Positions 1-11,976 of a DNA stretch of 64,000 nucleotides are shown piece after piece (position 1 is the stretch's first letter; each line of letters begins with the position of its first letter). The notes below the pieces were generated by a model. That model saw only the letters and a list, made by a program, of their open reading frames with translations. It searched no databases and had not been told where the DNA came from. Source of the DNA: Phanerochaete sordida. Lineage: Eukaryota; Basidiomycota; Agaricomycetes; Polyporales; Phanerochaetaceae. The DNA lies in assembly GCA_019973155.2 (NCBI GenBank), contig BPQB01000008.1, positions 248,001-312,000 of the forward strand. Direction: 5' to 3'. Position numbers and translations under genes: made by a program.

Positions 1-673
1 CATTGCGCGATCAGCGGGCGAGGCTGTTTGCCGCTGTGAGCGTCGAGATCAACGAGCGGCGAGGCGACTGGGCCTCCGCTAGAGCCGAACGGCTGCGGTC
101 GCGCGAACGCTGGGGGCGGCCGAGGGCGCGCAGCGGGCGCGGGACGTCCGACAGCCGGGGATGCTTACCATACGGCGATAAGACGAGTGATGTCACGGGC
201 TGGTAAGGATGGGACTGGGTTTGGAGGACGGGGAGCAATGAGGTAAGGGCTTTCGGTAGGTCGAGAGTGCGGCAGCGGCGGCTGGGGAGGAAATGCAGTT
301 GAAACAAGTTGAAAATGCGGACGATCGACCCAGATCAACGGGCGACGAACAGCCGCCGTCGGTCATTCATCTGTTGAGCGCCGAGACGCCCCTCCGCGTC
401 GTGATTAGAGCTGTGGCAGCCCCTGCCAGAGCCAGAAGCCTGTGTTCCTTGCAACTTTCCGAAATCCCTGGACCTCAAACCCATCAGCCACCTGTATCTA
501 CTCCCTGACGCGTATATATATCCTCCCTGTCTCATCTGGCCCGCCGTGGATCATCATCACCCAGCATCTCATTGACCGAGCCTGCCTCCCCCCTCTCGAG
601 GCTCATATACCAGCGCGTCGCACCCCTCACACACACTTCTGTATACCCCCTCTCCCGGACAGTCCTGCTCGCC
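1..673. other. upstream region of the Zn2Cys6 gene
   Basis: No convincing coding exon is seen on either strand. The short open frames here are arginine- and serine-rich and match nothing I recognise. The last 160 bases look like a promoter and 5' leader: a TATA stretch near 513, then pyrimidine-rich sequence up to the ATG at 674. Confidence 0.5.
513..521 (+). promoter_or_regulatory. TATA box candidate for the Zn2Cys6 gene
   Basis: The run TATATATAT lies about 155 bases before the ATG at 674 and is followed by CT-rich sequence, as is usual for fungal core promoters. The transcription start is inferred only. Confidence 0.45.
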
Positions 674-2984
674 ATGAAGACAGCAAACGCCCTTCAACGC
701 GGGAAGGCCTGCCTCAGCTGCAGGAAGCGCAAAATGGCAAGTCACCTGCCACAGTCCCTGTCTGCGGACATGCCCATCTGACCCGCGGCGCGCGCGCACA
801 CAGCGGTGCGACGGCCAACGCCCGATCTGCGGCCAGTGCGTCAAGGGCAACCGCGACGAAGAGTGCTCGTACCACGACAAGAAGCAAGTGAGCCGCACCG
901 AGATGCTGCGGGCGAAGGTCGCCAAGCTCGAGGCGCGCCTGCGCGAGCTCGAGGTCGAGCACTCGGGGTCGTCGAGCAGCCCTACGCCGGCGCCGATGTC
1001 GCCGTCGTCGCCCACGCTGTCGCTGTCGACTGCGCGGTCGTCACCGTCGGAAGAGTTGATCCTGCTTCAGCCGCCTGGTGCGTGTTCTGGCCGCCGAATA
1101 AATCAGGAACTCTATGGCTGACGGGCGCGACTCGCGGTTAGCAGGAAGCGCACTGCCCTTGCACGAGCCAGCGTCTATTGACATGGACTCTTGGGATGAC
1201 GATGATCGCTTCGTGCTGGGCGCCGGCTCGTCCTCTGACCCCTCGAGCTCCCAGGACTCGTCCCTCACGTCCACCCCATGGCTCTCCGACTTCCTCGACA
1301 TCCCCTCCTTCCTCAACGACCCCTTCTTCCCCACAGGCGATTTTTCTCCGGCCCTTTTGTCTCAGGAACCGCGCTTGGAGTCTCCTGCCCACTGGGAAGA
1401 CGGCGATGTGATGTGTCAGAACAAACAAAAACTGTTCGTATCTTCCCATGATCACGTCCCTCAGGCTTCGCACTAACCCTGCCGCGCGCGGCACTCAGAC
1501 TCGACATATTCTTCGCGCACCGCCACCAGTGTGCGTTCGACGTCCATGTCGACCGCTTTCGCGCGTCAATGTCCCTGCCGCCCGCGCAGCAGCCTCACCC
1601 CGCGCTCCTGGATGCGATGTACCTCATGGCCTGCTACTTCTCGCAGATGCCCCCCGCGCAGGAGGGGCACTACCTCCAGCGCGCGCTCACGGGCATCTCC
1701 TCGTCCCTGCAGGACAGCGACCGGCTCATCCAGATCGTGCAGGCGTCTTGCCTGATCGCTATCTACTTCTTTAGCCGCGGACGCACCCTCGAGGGCTACT
1801 ACCACTCCTCGACTGCGGCCCGGCTCGCGGTCAGCCTCGGCCTGCATCAGATCAAGAGCGAGGAATGGTACCGCCTCCAGTTCGACCCCGCCGCCGTCCA
1901 GCAGCCCGCCTTCCTCGCCTTCAAGTCCTCGCTCCAGCTGCCCCCGCCCAAGGACTCGGTCGAGCACGCCGAGCGCGTCGCCGCTTTCTGGCAGGTCTTC
2001 CAGGTCGACCGTGCGTGGTCCGTCGCGAGCGGCCTGCCCGCGGCGCTCCCGGACGACGACAACAGCCCGCGCGCGCGTGTGGAGACGACGTGGCCGACTG
2101 CGATCAGCGACAGCCAGGTCAGTGTCCCATATATGGCAACTCCCGAGGTCCTCCATATCTTACGCCGCTCGCCTGCAGGACATCCTCGAGTACATGCAGC
2201 CCACGAGCTTCATCGCCAACGCGAAACTCAATCCAGGCCTCCGTGCGAAGGCCACCACGCTGTTTGAGAGGTCGTACCGCCTAGCAGCCAGTGCGTCTGA
2301 TAGATCTGCTTCAGCCTTCTCAGGGTGAGCTGACCCCGCGCGCAGAGACGATGGACAACGACGACCTTTTCTGGCGGCAACAGAACAGTCTTGATCTCGA
2401 GCTGATACAGTTCGGCGCAAACATGCCCCAGCTGTCGTCCTCCGTCTACCAGGACCAGCTCTCCCGGAACGACCTCGAGCTCGTCTCCATCCACACCCTC
2501 CTCCACGCCTCGACGATCCACCTCCACCGCGACCTGCTCACGGTCTCCCCGCCGTCGTACCACCGGTGCGTCGGCGCGGCGGAGGCCATCACGGGCATGA
2601 TCAAGGAGCTCAACGAAGGCGACTACGCGTTCCTCAACCCCATGATCAGCGTACGTAAAGCTTATCCTGGCGTCGACACGGCATGCTGACCCCGCGCAGA
2701 CCTGCTGGCGCGCCGCCGCGCACGTCTACCTCGCGGTGCTCGAGCTGCAGCAGCAGCGCGCGCCTGTGACGCAGGCGTTCTTCGCGACCGTGAACACCGA
2801 GCTCGACGCGCTCATCAGCGCGATGCGGCTCCTCGGCGGCGTCTTCCCCCTTGCCAGTGCGTATCTCGCCCGCTCCGCGTACCTCGACGGCTATCTGACT
2901 CCCGCGCTATCAGCACATGATGCCCAGCGAACGCAGTCTGAGCGCGCGGTGCGGCTCTCGAGTGTCCTGTTCGTGCCTTCGTAA
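674..2984 (+). CDS. Zn(II)2Cys6 fungal-specific transcription factor
   Basis: Predicted nuclear transcription regulator of the Gal4 type. The first exon starts at the ATG at 674 and encodes the first half of the binuclear cluster (CLSCRKRKM). The second half (RCDGQRPICGQC) begins at 804, giving C-x2-C-x6-C-x6-C-x2-C-x8-C. The two halves join in frame only if the 67-nt intron 737-803 uses a GC donor (GCAAGT) and an AG acceptor. A coiled-coil-like linker (LRAKVAKLEARLRELEVEH) and an acidic, Ser-rich stretch follow. From about 1500 comes the fungal-specific regulatory domain (FFAHRHQCAFDVHVDRFR, then LDAMYLMACYFSQM). At least seven introns are needed; the one near 1412-1500 is the least certain. 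The stop is TAA at 2982-2984. Target genes cannot be inferred. Confidence 0.88.
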
Positions 2985-5464
2985 GGCCACTTGCGCCCTC
3001 TTTCGGCGGACCGTCTGGCCTGCATTCTTCCTCCCAGCGCCCTTAGTAATTATTTGCTTGTATAATGATTCGCTACGACAGTAGGTTACTCGACATCTAG
3101 CACTTGTTGTATCCATAGCTTCTTTTCTTCGCACTGTCCTCATGCCCCCTTCACGCCTCCTGAATGACGTCTGCATTGACCCTCCCGTGGGGCGCCCCTC
3201 GCACACTAGACTATGCATTTGTATTAATACAGCACATGGCGCATGTAATGGAACCGGAATTGTGTAGCTATTCAATGGTTTTGCCCACGCACTCTCGTCG
3301 CATGCCACAGAAAGGCAATATTAGTCCCGACTAGGAGGAGGTTAGGGGCCGCAGAGCTGCACCGACGATGTTTCACGCCAGCAGATCTGGGCTCAAGTAT
3401 CCCAGATCGATCATAGCGCGGAGCAGTACTCACAGAAAGAAGCAGCGGGCCTCAAACCGTCCGCGTACCGTCGGCATCACACGAGGCACTTTGTGCACGC
3501 CGTTAATTGAGCCTGTTTCGTGCACGTCGCGCGTTGGAGGCCGACGGCGCATCGGACACATGAGAGGATCCCGACCGCGACGCCGCGGTGCACAGAGTCC
3601 GGTCACTATGTGCTATCGCACATTGGCACAGTCGGTGCTCGACGAGCGAGTCGGGCACGGCGCGTCGGCTCTGCGGGTGCACGCAGCCGCCGGTGCGTCA
3701 TAAATCCGGGCTCGCAGGGCACACAGCATCGAGCTCGGGACGAGGCTCTCCTTCCGCCACCGCGGCTTCCCGCTGCTCTCCGGGACTCGCCATGCAATGT
3801 GAAGGGTTTCTATTGCGCAGGCGTCTGCGCGAGGGGCAGCAGGCGCGCGCGCGGGAGGCACAATTCGCAGCGGGGCGCCTCTGCACGTCGCCGGTCTCCT
3901 CGAGAGGACACCGGTGTGCATCGAACGCGGGCGAGCGCGGACGATCTACGTTCAATGCAATGCGGAGGCCGGCCCCGTCGCCCGTCTTTGGATAACCGAC
4001 GCGGCCAGGCGCCCGCCGCGGTCGCACACCGCGCAGTGCCACACCCATGGAGCTATTACTACACGCCGGACGTGCCTCGATGACGCCGCGACGCAGCACG
4101 TCTCGCTTCTTCCCGCGCGCGAGCGCGCCGCATGCGCTGCCGCGTCCGCTGCAAAAATCGGGGCCCATCGATGCGGCCGGCGGCGCGCCCTGTCGCGGCA
4201 GGAGACGTGCCGCGCAGCCAGCCCGCGACGCGCGCCGCGCGCGGCGGGCAGGTGTGTCTCGCGTTATGTAACGGACGACCGGCCGCCAGAGGGCCGGACA
4301 GCACCGCGAGGCCTGCGCGCAGGGAAGGCCGCGCTCGGTGGGCATCGCTGCACCCTGCACGCGAATTACCGCGAACGTTAAACCTGAGCCCGCCGTGCAG
4401 CGCGAGAGATGGGTCCGCAGCGCCCGCGGTCAGCTGCGTGCGCGAGTCTCGATGTAAAACACCCAGAGGCGGGCCAACCAGGGCCGTCCGGGAGTCGGCG
4501 CGGATGCAGCGAGCCACTCGAGACGTCCGCGCGCACGGGAGAAAAGCGTCCGGAGCCTGAGCGGGGCGTGGCTCGCCACGCAGATCCTGTTGATCGCGTC
4601 AAGTCTCAGGTTTAATCCCCCTCTGCGCGACAATGTATGCGATTGGCGGCTGGCCGTCAGACGACGTACTCCGCGTGTGCCCGTTGATCCCTTTAAGCTT
4701 GCGTGAACACGTTAGAGAGAGGCGCCGAGTGCCTTCGAGGATGGTGGTGATCACGGTACGGGTGTTCTAGATGTAGCGGCGCGCGTCGTCGCAGTACGCG
4801 GTGGGGCTTGCCAGCGGCAGAGTACACGATGGAAATTAGTAGGGTGCGACTCGGAATTCAATGTGACGGCTACTCACCATCTGAGGGCGCAGCACGAGGA
4901 CGGTCGAGTGACTGCAGAAGCGGCTTACGGCGCGATAACAAGGTGGAACTAAACTGTGGAAGGCTGGAGACGCTGTGCTTGGGCGTACGTGGTGTCGCGC
5001 AGACGCTGCGAGGGTGGAGGTGTGAACGACACTTGCCATATGGGGGCGTCGAGGCGAAGCCTCGCGGTTTAGTCAGCAGGAGGGCATCCCAATATGGCAA
5101 GAATAGGCGCGCTCGAGGGAGAAGTCAGCAAGGAGGATAACCCAATCGGGCAGCGGTCGTCTACGCACAGGCGCGCTCGAGGGAGAAGCAATGCCTGCAG
5201 GCTCGCACAGAAGGCAGATACGCGCGGGAGGGACCCTGCAGGGACTGAATACCCCGCACTATTGCGTGCGCTGGCGCGCTCCGTCGCAGCCACACCGCGC
5301 CTGCATTTATTAGCAATCTCTCGCATCGTCTCCATGGGTATGGATATCCAGAGGCAGATCCTCGGAACTGGGTTACGCTAGCGATCCCGTGCGAAATATC
5401 ATTGTGGAGGGCGCAAAGCAGAGACATGGACACGTACAGTAAGCGTATCTATGAGTCCATTTGG
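2985..5464. other. gene-less GC-rich stretch
   Basis: About 2.5 kb between the transcription factor and the 3' end of the ABC transporter gene. It has many overlapping open frames on both strands, but they are Arg/Ala/Pro-rich, share no domain, and show no consistent intron pattern, which is what chance frames in GC-rich DNA look like. The only structure I see is a 20-base direct repeat near 5105 and 5169. Confidence 0.5.
5105..5188. repeat. 20-bp direct repeat, two copies
   Basis: The sequence AGGCGCGCTCGAGGGAGAAG occurs at about 5105-5124 and again at about 5169-5188, 64 bases apart and in the same orientation. It contains an XhoI-like CTCGAG core. It lies about 360 bases beyond the stop codon of the ABC transporter gene. 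No function is evident. Confidence 0.6.
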
Positions 5465-8400
5465 TTACCTGCGCTCTCGCAAGCGAAAGGTTACGACAAG
5501 GATGACGCCAACTCCAAAACCTGCGATGAACGCGAACAGCACTAGCACGTCTCGATAATAATTCTTCGAGCCAAACCCGAACAGCTGCCAAAGAACCTGG
5601 TTGGGGATATGTGCACTGGAGGAACAGAGGACGCACCAGGTTCATAATCAGGCTTGCCGAGACATCCACTGGGACGCCTTGGAGAGTGTCCTGGATCATA
5701 AGACCCGACCCGACTTCATTGACCGACAGCGCCTCGAGCGCATACTTCAGTGGACACAACCACTGAAGCCATCGTAGGACCGGCGGAATATCATTCAGGT
5801 GGACAAAGAACCCCGCGTAGGTCATTTGATAAAGCGCAGTGAGCGCACTTAGAAGGATGGCTACGCCGCCATTGCTGAACCAGCATGCGAGCAAGAAGTT
5901 CTGCATACGGACATGAGTCGCGGCCGCACGTAATCTGGCCGGGTACTTACGAAAAGAGTCATGGCTAGTGTGTACAACACGAGTATGAACAGAAACTTGA
6001 AGAAGTGCGCCGCGTCCGCCGCAAGACCGGCCATCCAGTAGGTTCTGAGAAGTGCATCGTGAGCCCCACCTTAGACCCGACATTAAAACCCGGCAACTTA
6101 CATAGTAGCGACCAGGATGGTCGGGATAATTCGCAATGGGACGACGTCGAATAGGAACCGAGACAGCAGCCAGGCGGTGGGACTATCCGGATCGCATGAG
6201 CACCGTGCGAAGTGCATCGACGTTCTCGACGATGTGATACACTCACCTGTAGTAGCGCGCGGACCGCTCGCGTAAGAATAGCGGTCGAGACTCGACAACG
6301 TGGTACAGCGCGCTCAGCGTGGAGAACGCCACAAGTGCACCCTGAGGACACATGAGATTGCGACCGCATGTGCCAGCCGGGGTGCCGACATACCAAGAAG
6401 AACAGGCAGCCGACGCGGGACTGGAAACCAGCGATTGTGATTCCCGTTTTCCAATACAGGCCGCCTGGGCGCAGGAATCAGTACGTATTGCGACGGGAAG
6501 ATCACCCATACGCACCCACGAAGACGCCGAGTACGCATGCAACACTGACATGCGTGAAGAACAGTGTGAGGTCTCTGCGGCGCAGTGTGTCAGAGATGGT
6601 TTACAAAAGCCACCAGTCAGGACTACCTTCGCAGTATCTTCCATTCGCGCCCAGATAGCACCTCAAGCTGGGTCAAGAATGTCGTCGCATATCCCGATTC
6701 GCTTCTCCGATTATCAGAGACTAGCTGGCGTGTATCCGACTCGGAATAGCCCTTTTCCAGCACGTTCGGAATATCGTCACCGTTGGCCTTCTCTTTGCTC
6801 GAGTTGCCGTTGCTGTTGGACGCCGGGGTACCCGGAACAAGAGTCGGCTGGGTCGCCTGAAATAGCGACACGGGAGGATCGCTAGCGATCTCGAGGAGGA
6901 AATCGGCAATGTTGTACCCTTCGCTGTTCGGAACGCCCAGGGCCTCAAAGTGACGGGCTGGCGAGATCCCTCCCGGCCCTGAATACAGGGCACGCCCATG
7001 CGATAGCACCAGCACCTGGTCAAACGTGTGGTACACCTGTGAACTGCAGGTTTCCGGGTGAATACGAAATACTACGTAATTTCGAGCAGCCACTTACTTC
7101 GGCTGGTGGATCGAAGCTATCACCACCGAAGGGTTTTGTGCATCGTGGGCGACCGCATGCAAAACCTTGGTGACCTTCGCCGCTGAAACGGAGTCCAAGC
7201 CAGAAGTAGGCTCATCGAGGATCAAGACGTCCGGCTGGGCGACGAGCTCGAGCCCTATGCTCACCCGGCGCATCTCGCCACCGCTGATCCCGCGTTTCTC
7301 GCCATCGCCAATGCGCACGTCCCGAACACCGGCGAGGCCCAGCTGGTCGATGACATCCTCCACGCGCGCCCGTTTCTCCGCGACCGGCACATACTCTGGT
7401 ATCCGGAGCTCGGCAGCGAAGAGGAGTGCCTCGAACACGGTGAGCGTGGGCGACAGCACATCCTGCTGCGAGACGAAGCCGACCCTGGGCCGCGGCGATG
7501 GCTCGAACACCACCGAACCCGCTGTGCGACCGGACTTGTTTTTGCCGGCGAGGATCTCTATCAGAGTCGTCTTGCCGGCCCCTGGTGCGCGGGAGCGTCA
7601 GACGTCGTGCTCGGCTACCAAACGCGCGAGCGACTCACCGCTGGGGCCCAGGATGGCCATCATCTGGCCCGGTTCTACGCGACCGGACACGTTGTCGAGC
7701 ACGACTTTGTGGTCGTTGAGTTCATCCGGTGCAGAGCGCCGTCGCGGGATGCCCCCGCTGAGAATACCTCCGTGCGTTGTTGGCACGGAGTAGGTGATGT
7801 TTCTCCACCCAATGCTAACGCCTCCAAATCTGTCCGACCGGCTACCAAACCCGCCCCGCCGTGCACGCCTCTGCATCACCCACCCAAGCAGGAGGAGGAC
7901 CAAGGCAACTCCGACAAGACCGCCCACGACCGCCAGTCCGGCAATCACGCCACCGCTGAGGGACGATCCATGTGAGGTGTCGCTCGAAGTCGAGTTCGTA
8001 GACGCGCTGTCGATGAAATACTGCGCGACGCACTCGCCGAACGTGCAGCCGCTGAGAGAGAGGCCTGCCGCCCCGAACACTTGCTCGATTATTTGCTGCT
8101 TGAATGCGCAATTCGCGGTGTTGTTCGAAGGGGAAGTGGCGTCGCAGGAGATCTTCAGCGCGCCCGAGAGCGTGTTGAGTACTCCCGAGAGGTCGGTGAG
8201 TGGAGTCCTTCCGCAGAAGGTGGAGTTCGCGAAGCAGTGGCACTGAAGATTCTGACAGTTCCAGTCGGAACTGCCAGCATTGGAGCCTTCCTGTTGCGTG
8301 CAGGAGTTCGCTGTGCAGTAGAACTGCTCTTCGCCATCGTAGAATAGCTGGGCGTAGACAGACCCTTTAGACCCAAAACCCGTGGTATTAGGAAGAGGGG

Positions 8401-9058
8401 TCAAGGAGTCGTCTGACGTCCTGAGGATATTCAGAGTAGCGGCAAGTGGGTATATCGCTTGCAAGGTTGGGTTCTATGTTCTCTCAACGACATTGGAAGA
8501 TGTAAAGTTGACATGATACTCACATTGACTTGACAGCTCATCTCCCCAGCTGCAAACACCCACGCTTGGTTGTTGCATGTCAAAGTGCCGTTCTCGCCTG
8601 ACGGCAGGCCGAGACTTGTGATGCTCGAGCTCGAGCTCACCGCGGCGTACGCGGTTTGGCATGCCTTTGCCGACTGGCAGACGTTGCAGCCCACGCCTGT
8701 CCAGCCATCCTCACAAGAACAGGCTGCCGCAGTAAGATTCGCAAAGTTGTCCTGGATTGGCGCGAGCGACCGACTGGTTCCCTGGAAGATGTTGCCTCCG
8801 CACGCCGGTTGCTCGCAAGTCGGCCCGCCGAAGCCCACGGGGCATGCGCAGGACGTCCCGTTGGCGACACCGTAGTTCACGCAGCTGGACGAGTTGGACA
8901 TGGTCGGGAGCAGAGCATGGTTCGATGGTTCGACAGCGAGGCAGCGGGAGACTGCGATCGTAAATGGCGCGGGAACAATCTAGGAACAACCCTGGACAAG
9001 GAGCCGCCGTGCCCCTTTCCATGCGCGCAATCGCGACGGCGAAGGCCAGCTTTTCCAT
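5465..9058 (-). CDS. ABCG-family transporter with EGF-like ectodomain (Adp1-like)
   Basis: Predicted membrane ATP-driven transporter of the ABCG half-size group, arranged like yeast Adp1. The N-terminal part is a Cys-rich luminal or extracellular domain with EGF-like spacing (CACPVGFGGPTCEQPACGG, CSCEDGWTGVGC) and many N-glycosylation sequons, followed by one membrane segment (GGVIAGLAVVGGLVGVALVL). The nucleotide-binding domain has Walker A GPSGAGKTT, signature ISGGE, Walker B VLILDE and the H-loop SIHQP. Walker A is split by an intron after GPS. The C-terminal transmembrane domain includes FLLACWFSNGGVAILLSAL and NDIPPVLRWLQWL. The protein ends VVTFRLRERR with the stop at 5465-5467. More than ten introns are needed. 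The start is uncertain: an ATG at 9058 could begin a signal-peptide exon, but its splice into the frame at about 8950 is unresolved. The substrate is unknown. Confidence 0.85.
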
Positions 9059-9302
9059 GCGAAGTGTGCGTGTATTCCTGAGGACGCGTGCATTGCTGGA
9101 GACGGTGTGGCGAGTGGCAAAGTGTGAAACCCGAGGCGAGTACGGAGAAATGGCGAGTAAGTCCGATTATATCCGTTTGAAATGAGCATTCAGTGCGTTC
9201 CTTATCCAATACAACGCGTTTGTTACCCAGCATATAACGCATCTGATACGTCCCTACACTTCGCTTCCACCACGACACTCTTACCTAGACCACCTCCACA
9301 TA

Positions 9303-11204
9303 ATGTCAGACTATTCAGACGACGACGGAAGCGTGTACAACTACGATTCCGACGATATTGGTGCCGATGAGGTATGTTCGACGCCCTCCACGCTGCGACG
9401 GAACCTGCGTCATAGCCGCTAAATGCACAGAGTCCATACAGGATGATTATGTAGTCCCAGCCGCGAATGACAAAGGCAAAGGGAAGAGCACGCTCTCTGA
9501 TGCGCGGAGCCTGTCGATAGAGGCCCTCCAAGAGACAGTGGCCAAGGACATTCGCCGTGTGGCAGACCTGACTGGCCTTCAAGTGAGTGCAGCACGATCA
9601 CCTGGTGGTTTCGCGTGCTGAAGGAGATCGGAGCCTCCTATAGCCTCAATTCTGCTACAGCACTTCCGATGGAACGAAGACAAGCTGCTGGAGCGGTTCA
9701 TGGACTCGTCACAGGACGTTCTGCGCGAGGTCGGCGAGCCGCAAAACATCCCGACTAAGGAGCCGACATCCCGTCCGTCGAAGCGTGCTCGCCTGGATAC
9801 CCCTTCTGAATTCATGTGCATGATTTGCTGCGACACGCCGCCTATAGAAGAAGCGTTCGAACTTCGCTGTGCACACAAATTCTGCTCAAATTGCTGGAAG
9901 GAATACGTCGTGACCAAGGTCAAGCAAGAAGGGCAGTGTTTCTTCAAGTGTATGCAGGACGGCTGCGCTGTTACCGTGGACGAAACAAGCATCAGGCAGT
10001 TGGCTGATGATACCACCTTCAAGAGGTAAGCCACCCGCCCACAACTCCACGCGACTGACCAATCGCTCCTTCGATAGATACCAAGAACTGCTACGAGAAT
10101 CCTACGTAGGCTCTAACGCCAACCTTCGATTCTGCCCACATCCAGGATGTACGGAGGCGGTCTGGTGCACAGGTGGCCGCGGACAGTCTCTGTTATTTGA
10201 GGTTCCCACCGTCCAGTGCGGCAAGGATCATGCTTTCTGCTTCGGATGTGGGCACGATGGCGATCATCGTCCACTCATCTGCAAGCTGGTGCCGGTGTGG
10301 ATCAAGAACGCACGCGACGACGCAGGCACGTCGCAATGGCTCCGTGCGAATACGCGCTCGTGCCCCAAGTGTGGCAACAGTATCGAGAAGAACGGCGGCT
10401 GCAAGTGCGTCTTTCCGTTTGCCTGGATTCTGTTTGCTAATACCTGCCTCTACAGCCGGATCCTCTGTAGGCACTGCCAGTTCCAATTTTGCTGGCTGTG
10501 CATGAAGAAGTGGGAGACGCATGGCTACAACAATGCCATTTGCAACGCATGGCAAGAGCCGGAGCCTGACCAGAGCATGACCGAGGCGAAGAAGAACCTC
10601 GAGAAATGGCTCTTCTACTTCGACCGTTTCAACAACCACGAGCTCTCTGCGAAGCTCGATCAGGACCTCGTCCAGCGGACAGAGGAGAAGATGCTCGAAG
10701 TCCAGGAGACATCACAGCTTTCATGGATTGAGGTGCGTTCAGCACATTGAGCGGGCAGCAAGCGAGCTGATGCATGGTCGCAGTCGAAGTTCATGCAACA
10801 GGCTGTCGACGTGCTGACGGGATGTCGCCTCACTCTGAAATGGTCTTACGCCATGGCGTACTTTTTAACGCCGGGCAACCAGAAGCAGATTTTCGAGGAT
10901 CTGCAAGCGTACGTGGCATAGTCAAGGTCGCTATGAGGGTTCGCTAACTGAGTCGCACAGAGATTTGGAGAAAGCTGTCGAGGAACTCTCGCAGATGCTG
11001 GAAGAAGACATAGACGCGAGCAGTGTCAAGGGTTTGCGCCAGCGTATGGTAGACAAAACGGTGAGTACTGCCGGTGTGGCTGCGTTGAGACGTGATCCTG
11101 ACTCCGCATAGGTGTACGTGCGTGGTAGGCACGAGATTCTGCTGCAGGACACCGCGGCTGGGCTAGCGGAAGGTAGGTGGACGTGGAGCATCCCCGTGGA
11201 ATGA
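9303..11204 (+). CDS. Ariadne-type RBR E3 ubiquitin ligase
   Basis: RING-between-RING ubiquitin ligase: it takes ubiquitin from an E2 onto its own cysteine and then passes it to the substrate. The start MSDYSDDDGSVYNYDSDD is the acidic N-terminus typical of Ariadne proteins. RING1 follows (CMICCDTPPIEEAFELRC, then HKFCSNCW), then the IBR (FCPHPGC, HAFCFGCGHDGD) and RING2 (CPKCGNSIEKNGGCNRILCR, then FCWLC). The predicted active-site cysteine is the one in NGGC. An intron cuts just after it; the splice restores Asn next to the Cys. The C-terminal helical region (KNLEKWLFYFDRFNNHE, LKWSYAMAYFL) corresponds to the Ariadne autoinhibitory domain. Eight introns are needed. The stop is TGA at 11202-11204. 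Confidence 0.93.
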
Positions 11205-11397
11205 GATGGCACCGGGGCAATCGGGTCGGTTCACTGCGTATGACTTTAATTCCTGCATCTTGTGCTGTTTGGTGTACGTTCCAATGAGAGGTGGTATGTT
11301 ATTGTCTACAATATTAGTCGATATATTACAGTCCAAAGCACGCACAACGGAAAGCGAATGAAAGCGAGGTAACATGTAGCGAACGTTGGCATTGCGT

Positions 11398-11758
11398 TCA
11401 GACTTTGAATCCATAGCCCCGCATACATGCTATGTGAGCTTGCACTAGCTCCTTGCACTTCTCCGTCGCCTCCGAGGAATCGTGCTTGAGGAAGCAGTCA
11501 TCGCGCGCGGACTTGGTCTGTGGGCAAGCGCAGCATCTGCAAATAATTTAGAGCTCACTTCTCCCATGCAAAACGCGAGTAACACGCACGGCTTGAGTCC
11601 CTCGGGGTTCAACGGATTCTGCTTGGGATCTGTCGGGTCGAACGGCTTCGCCTCAGGCGCGGGTGTAGGGGAAGAACCTCCCCACCACGACGAGATCTGG
11701 TTCACAATGAATTGGACTGAAGCAGTGACACGCGCATGACACGCACCGAACCAAGCAT
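11398..11758 (-). CDS. COX17: Cox17 mitochondrial copper chaperone
   Basis: Small intermembrane-space protein that hands Cu(I) to Sco1 and Cox11 for assembly of cytochrome c oxidase. The model is ATG at 11758 (MLGS), intron, second exon from 11696 (ISSWWGGSSPTP), intron with a GTGCGT donor, and last exon. The final splice gives KPCCACPQTKSARDDCF, which contains the copper-binding CC pair and the CX9C arms (ARDDCF, KCKELVQAHIACMRGYGFKV). The protein is about 85 residues, close to the usual 60-80 plus a short Pro-rich N-terminal extension. The stop is at 11398-11400. The first exon of only four codons is inferred from splice sites; the other exons are secure. It is divergent from WBP1 across about 218 bases. 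Confidence 0.9.
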
Positions 11759-11976
11759 GCTGTAGAAGACTAGTGTAGGGTGGGTGTGCGAGGGCAAGAG
11801 GCGAAGCCTGACGTGCAACTCCGGGGCCTCGGGCGGCGGTGACAAACCAGGAACATCGGGTTAGGTGTCGTGCTGGGGTTAGGGGCAGGTATTCATAGCA
11901 GCGTCACGTGCGCATGCGACGTGGAGGTGCTCGCAGTTCGCCAGGCCGCCTCAAAGTGTACGACCATCCTCTCCGT
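11759..11976. promoter_or_regulatory. shared divergent promoter COX17 / WBP1
   Basis: The 218 bases between the two start codons must carry both promoters. No clear TATA box is visible. Confidence 0.4.

Noticed and set aside
11445..11705. COX17 start at the GTG near 11705 with read-through of the following intron
   Set aside because: GTG is not a normal nuclear start, and read-through destroys the CCxC copper motif that splicing restores.
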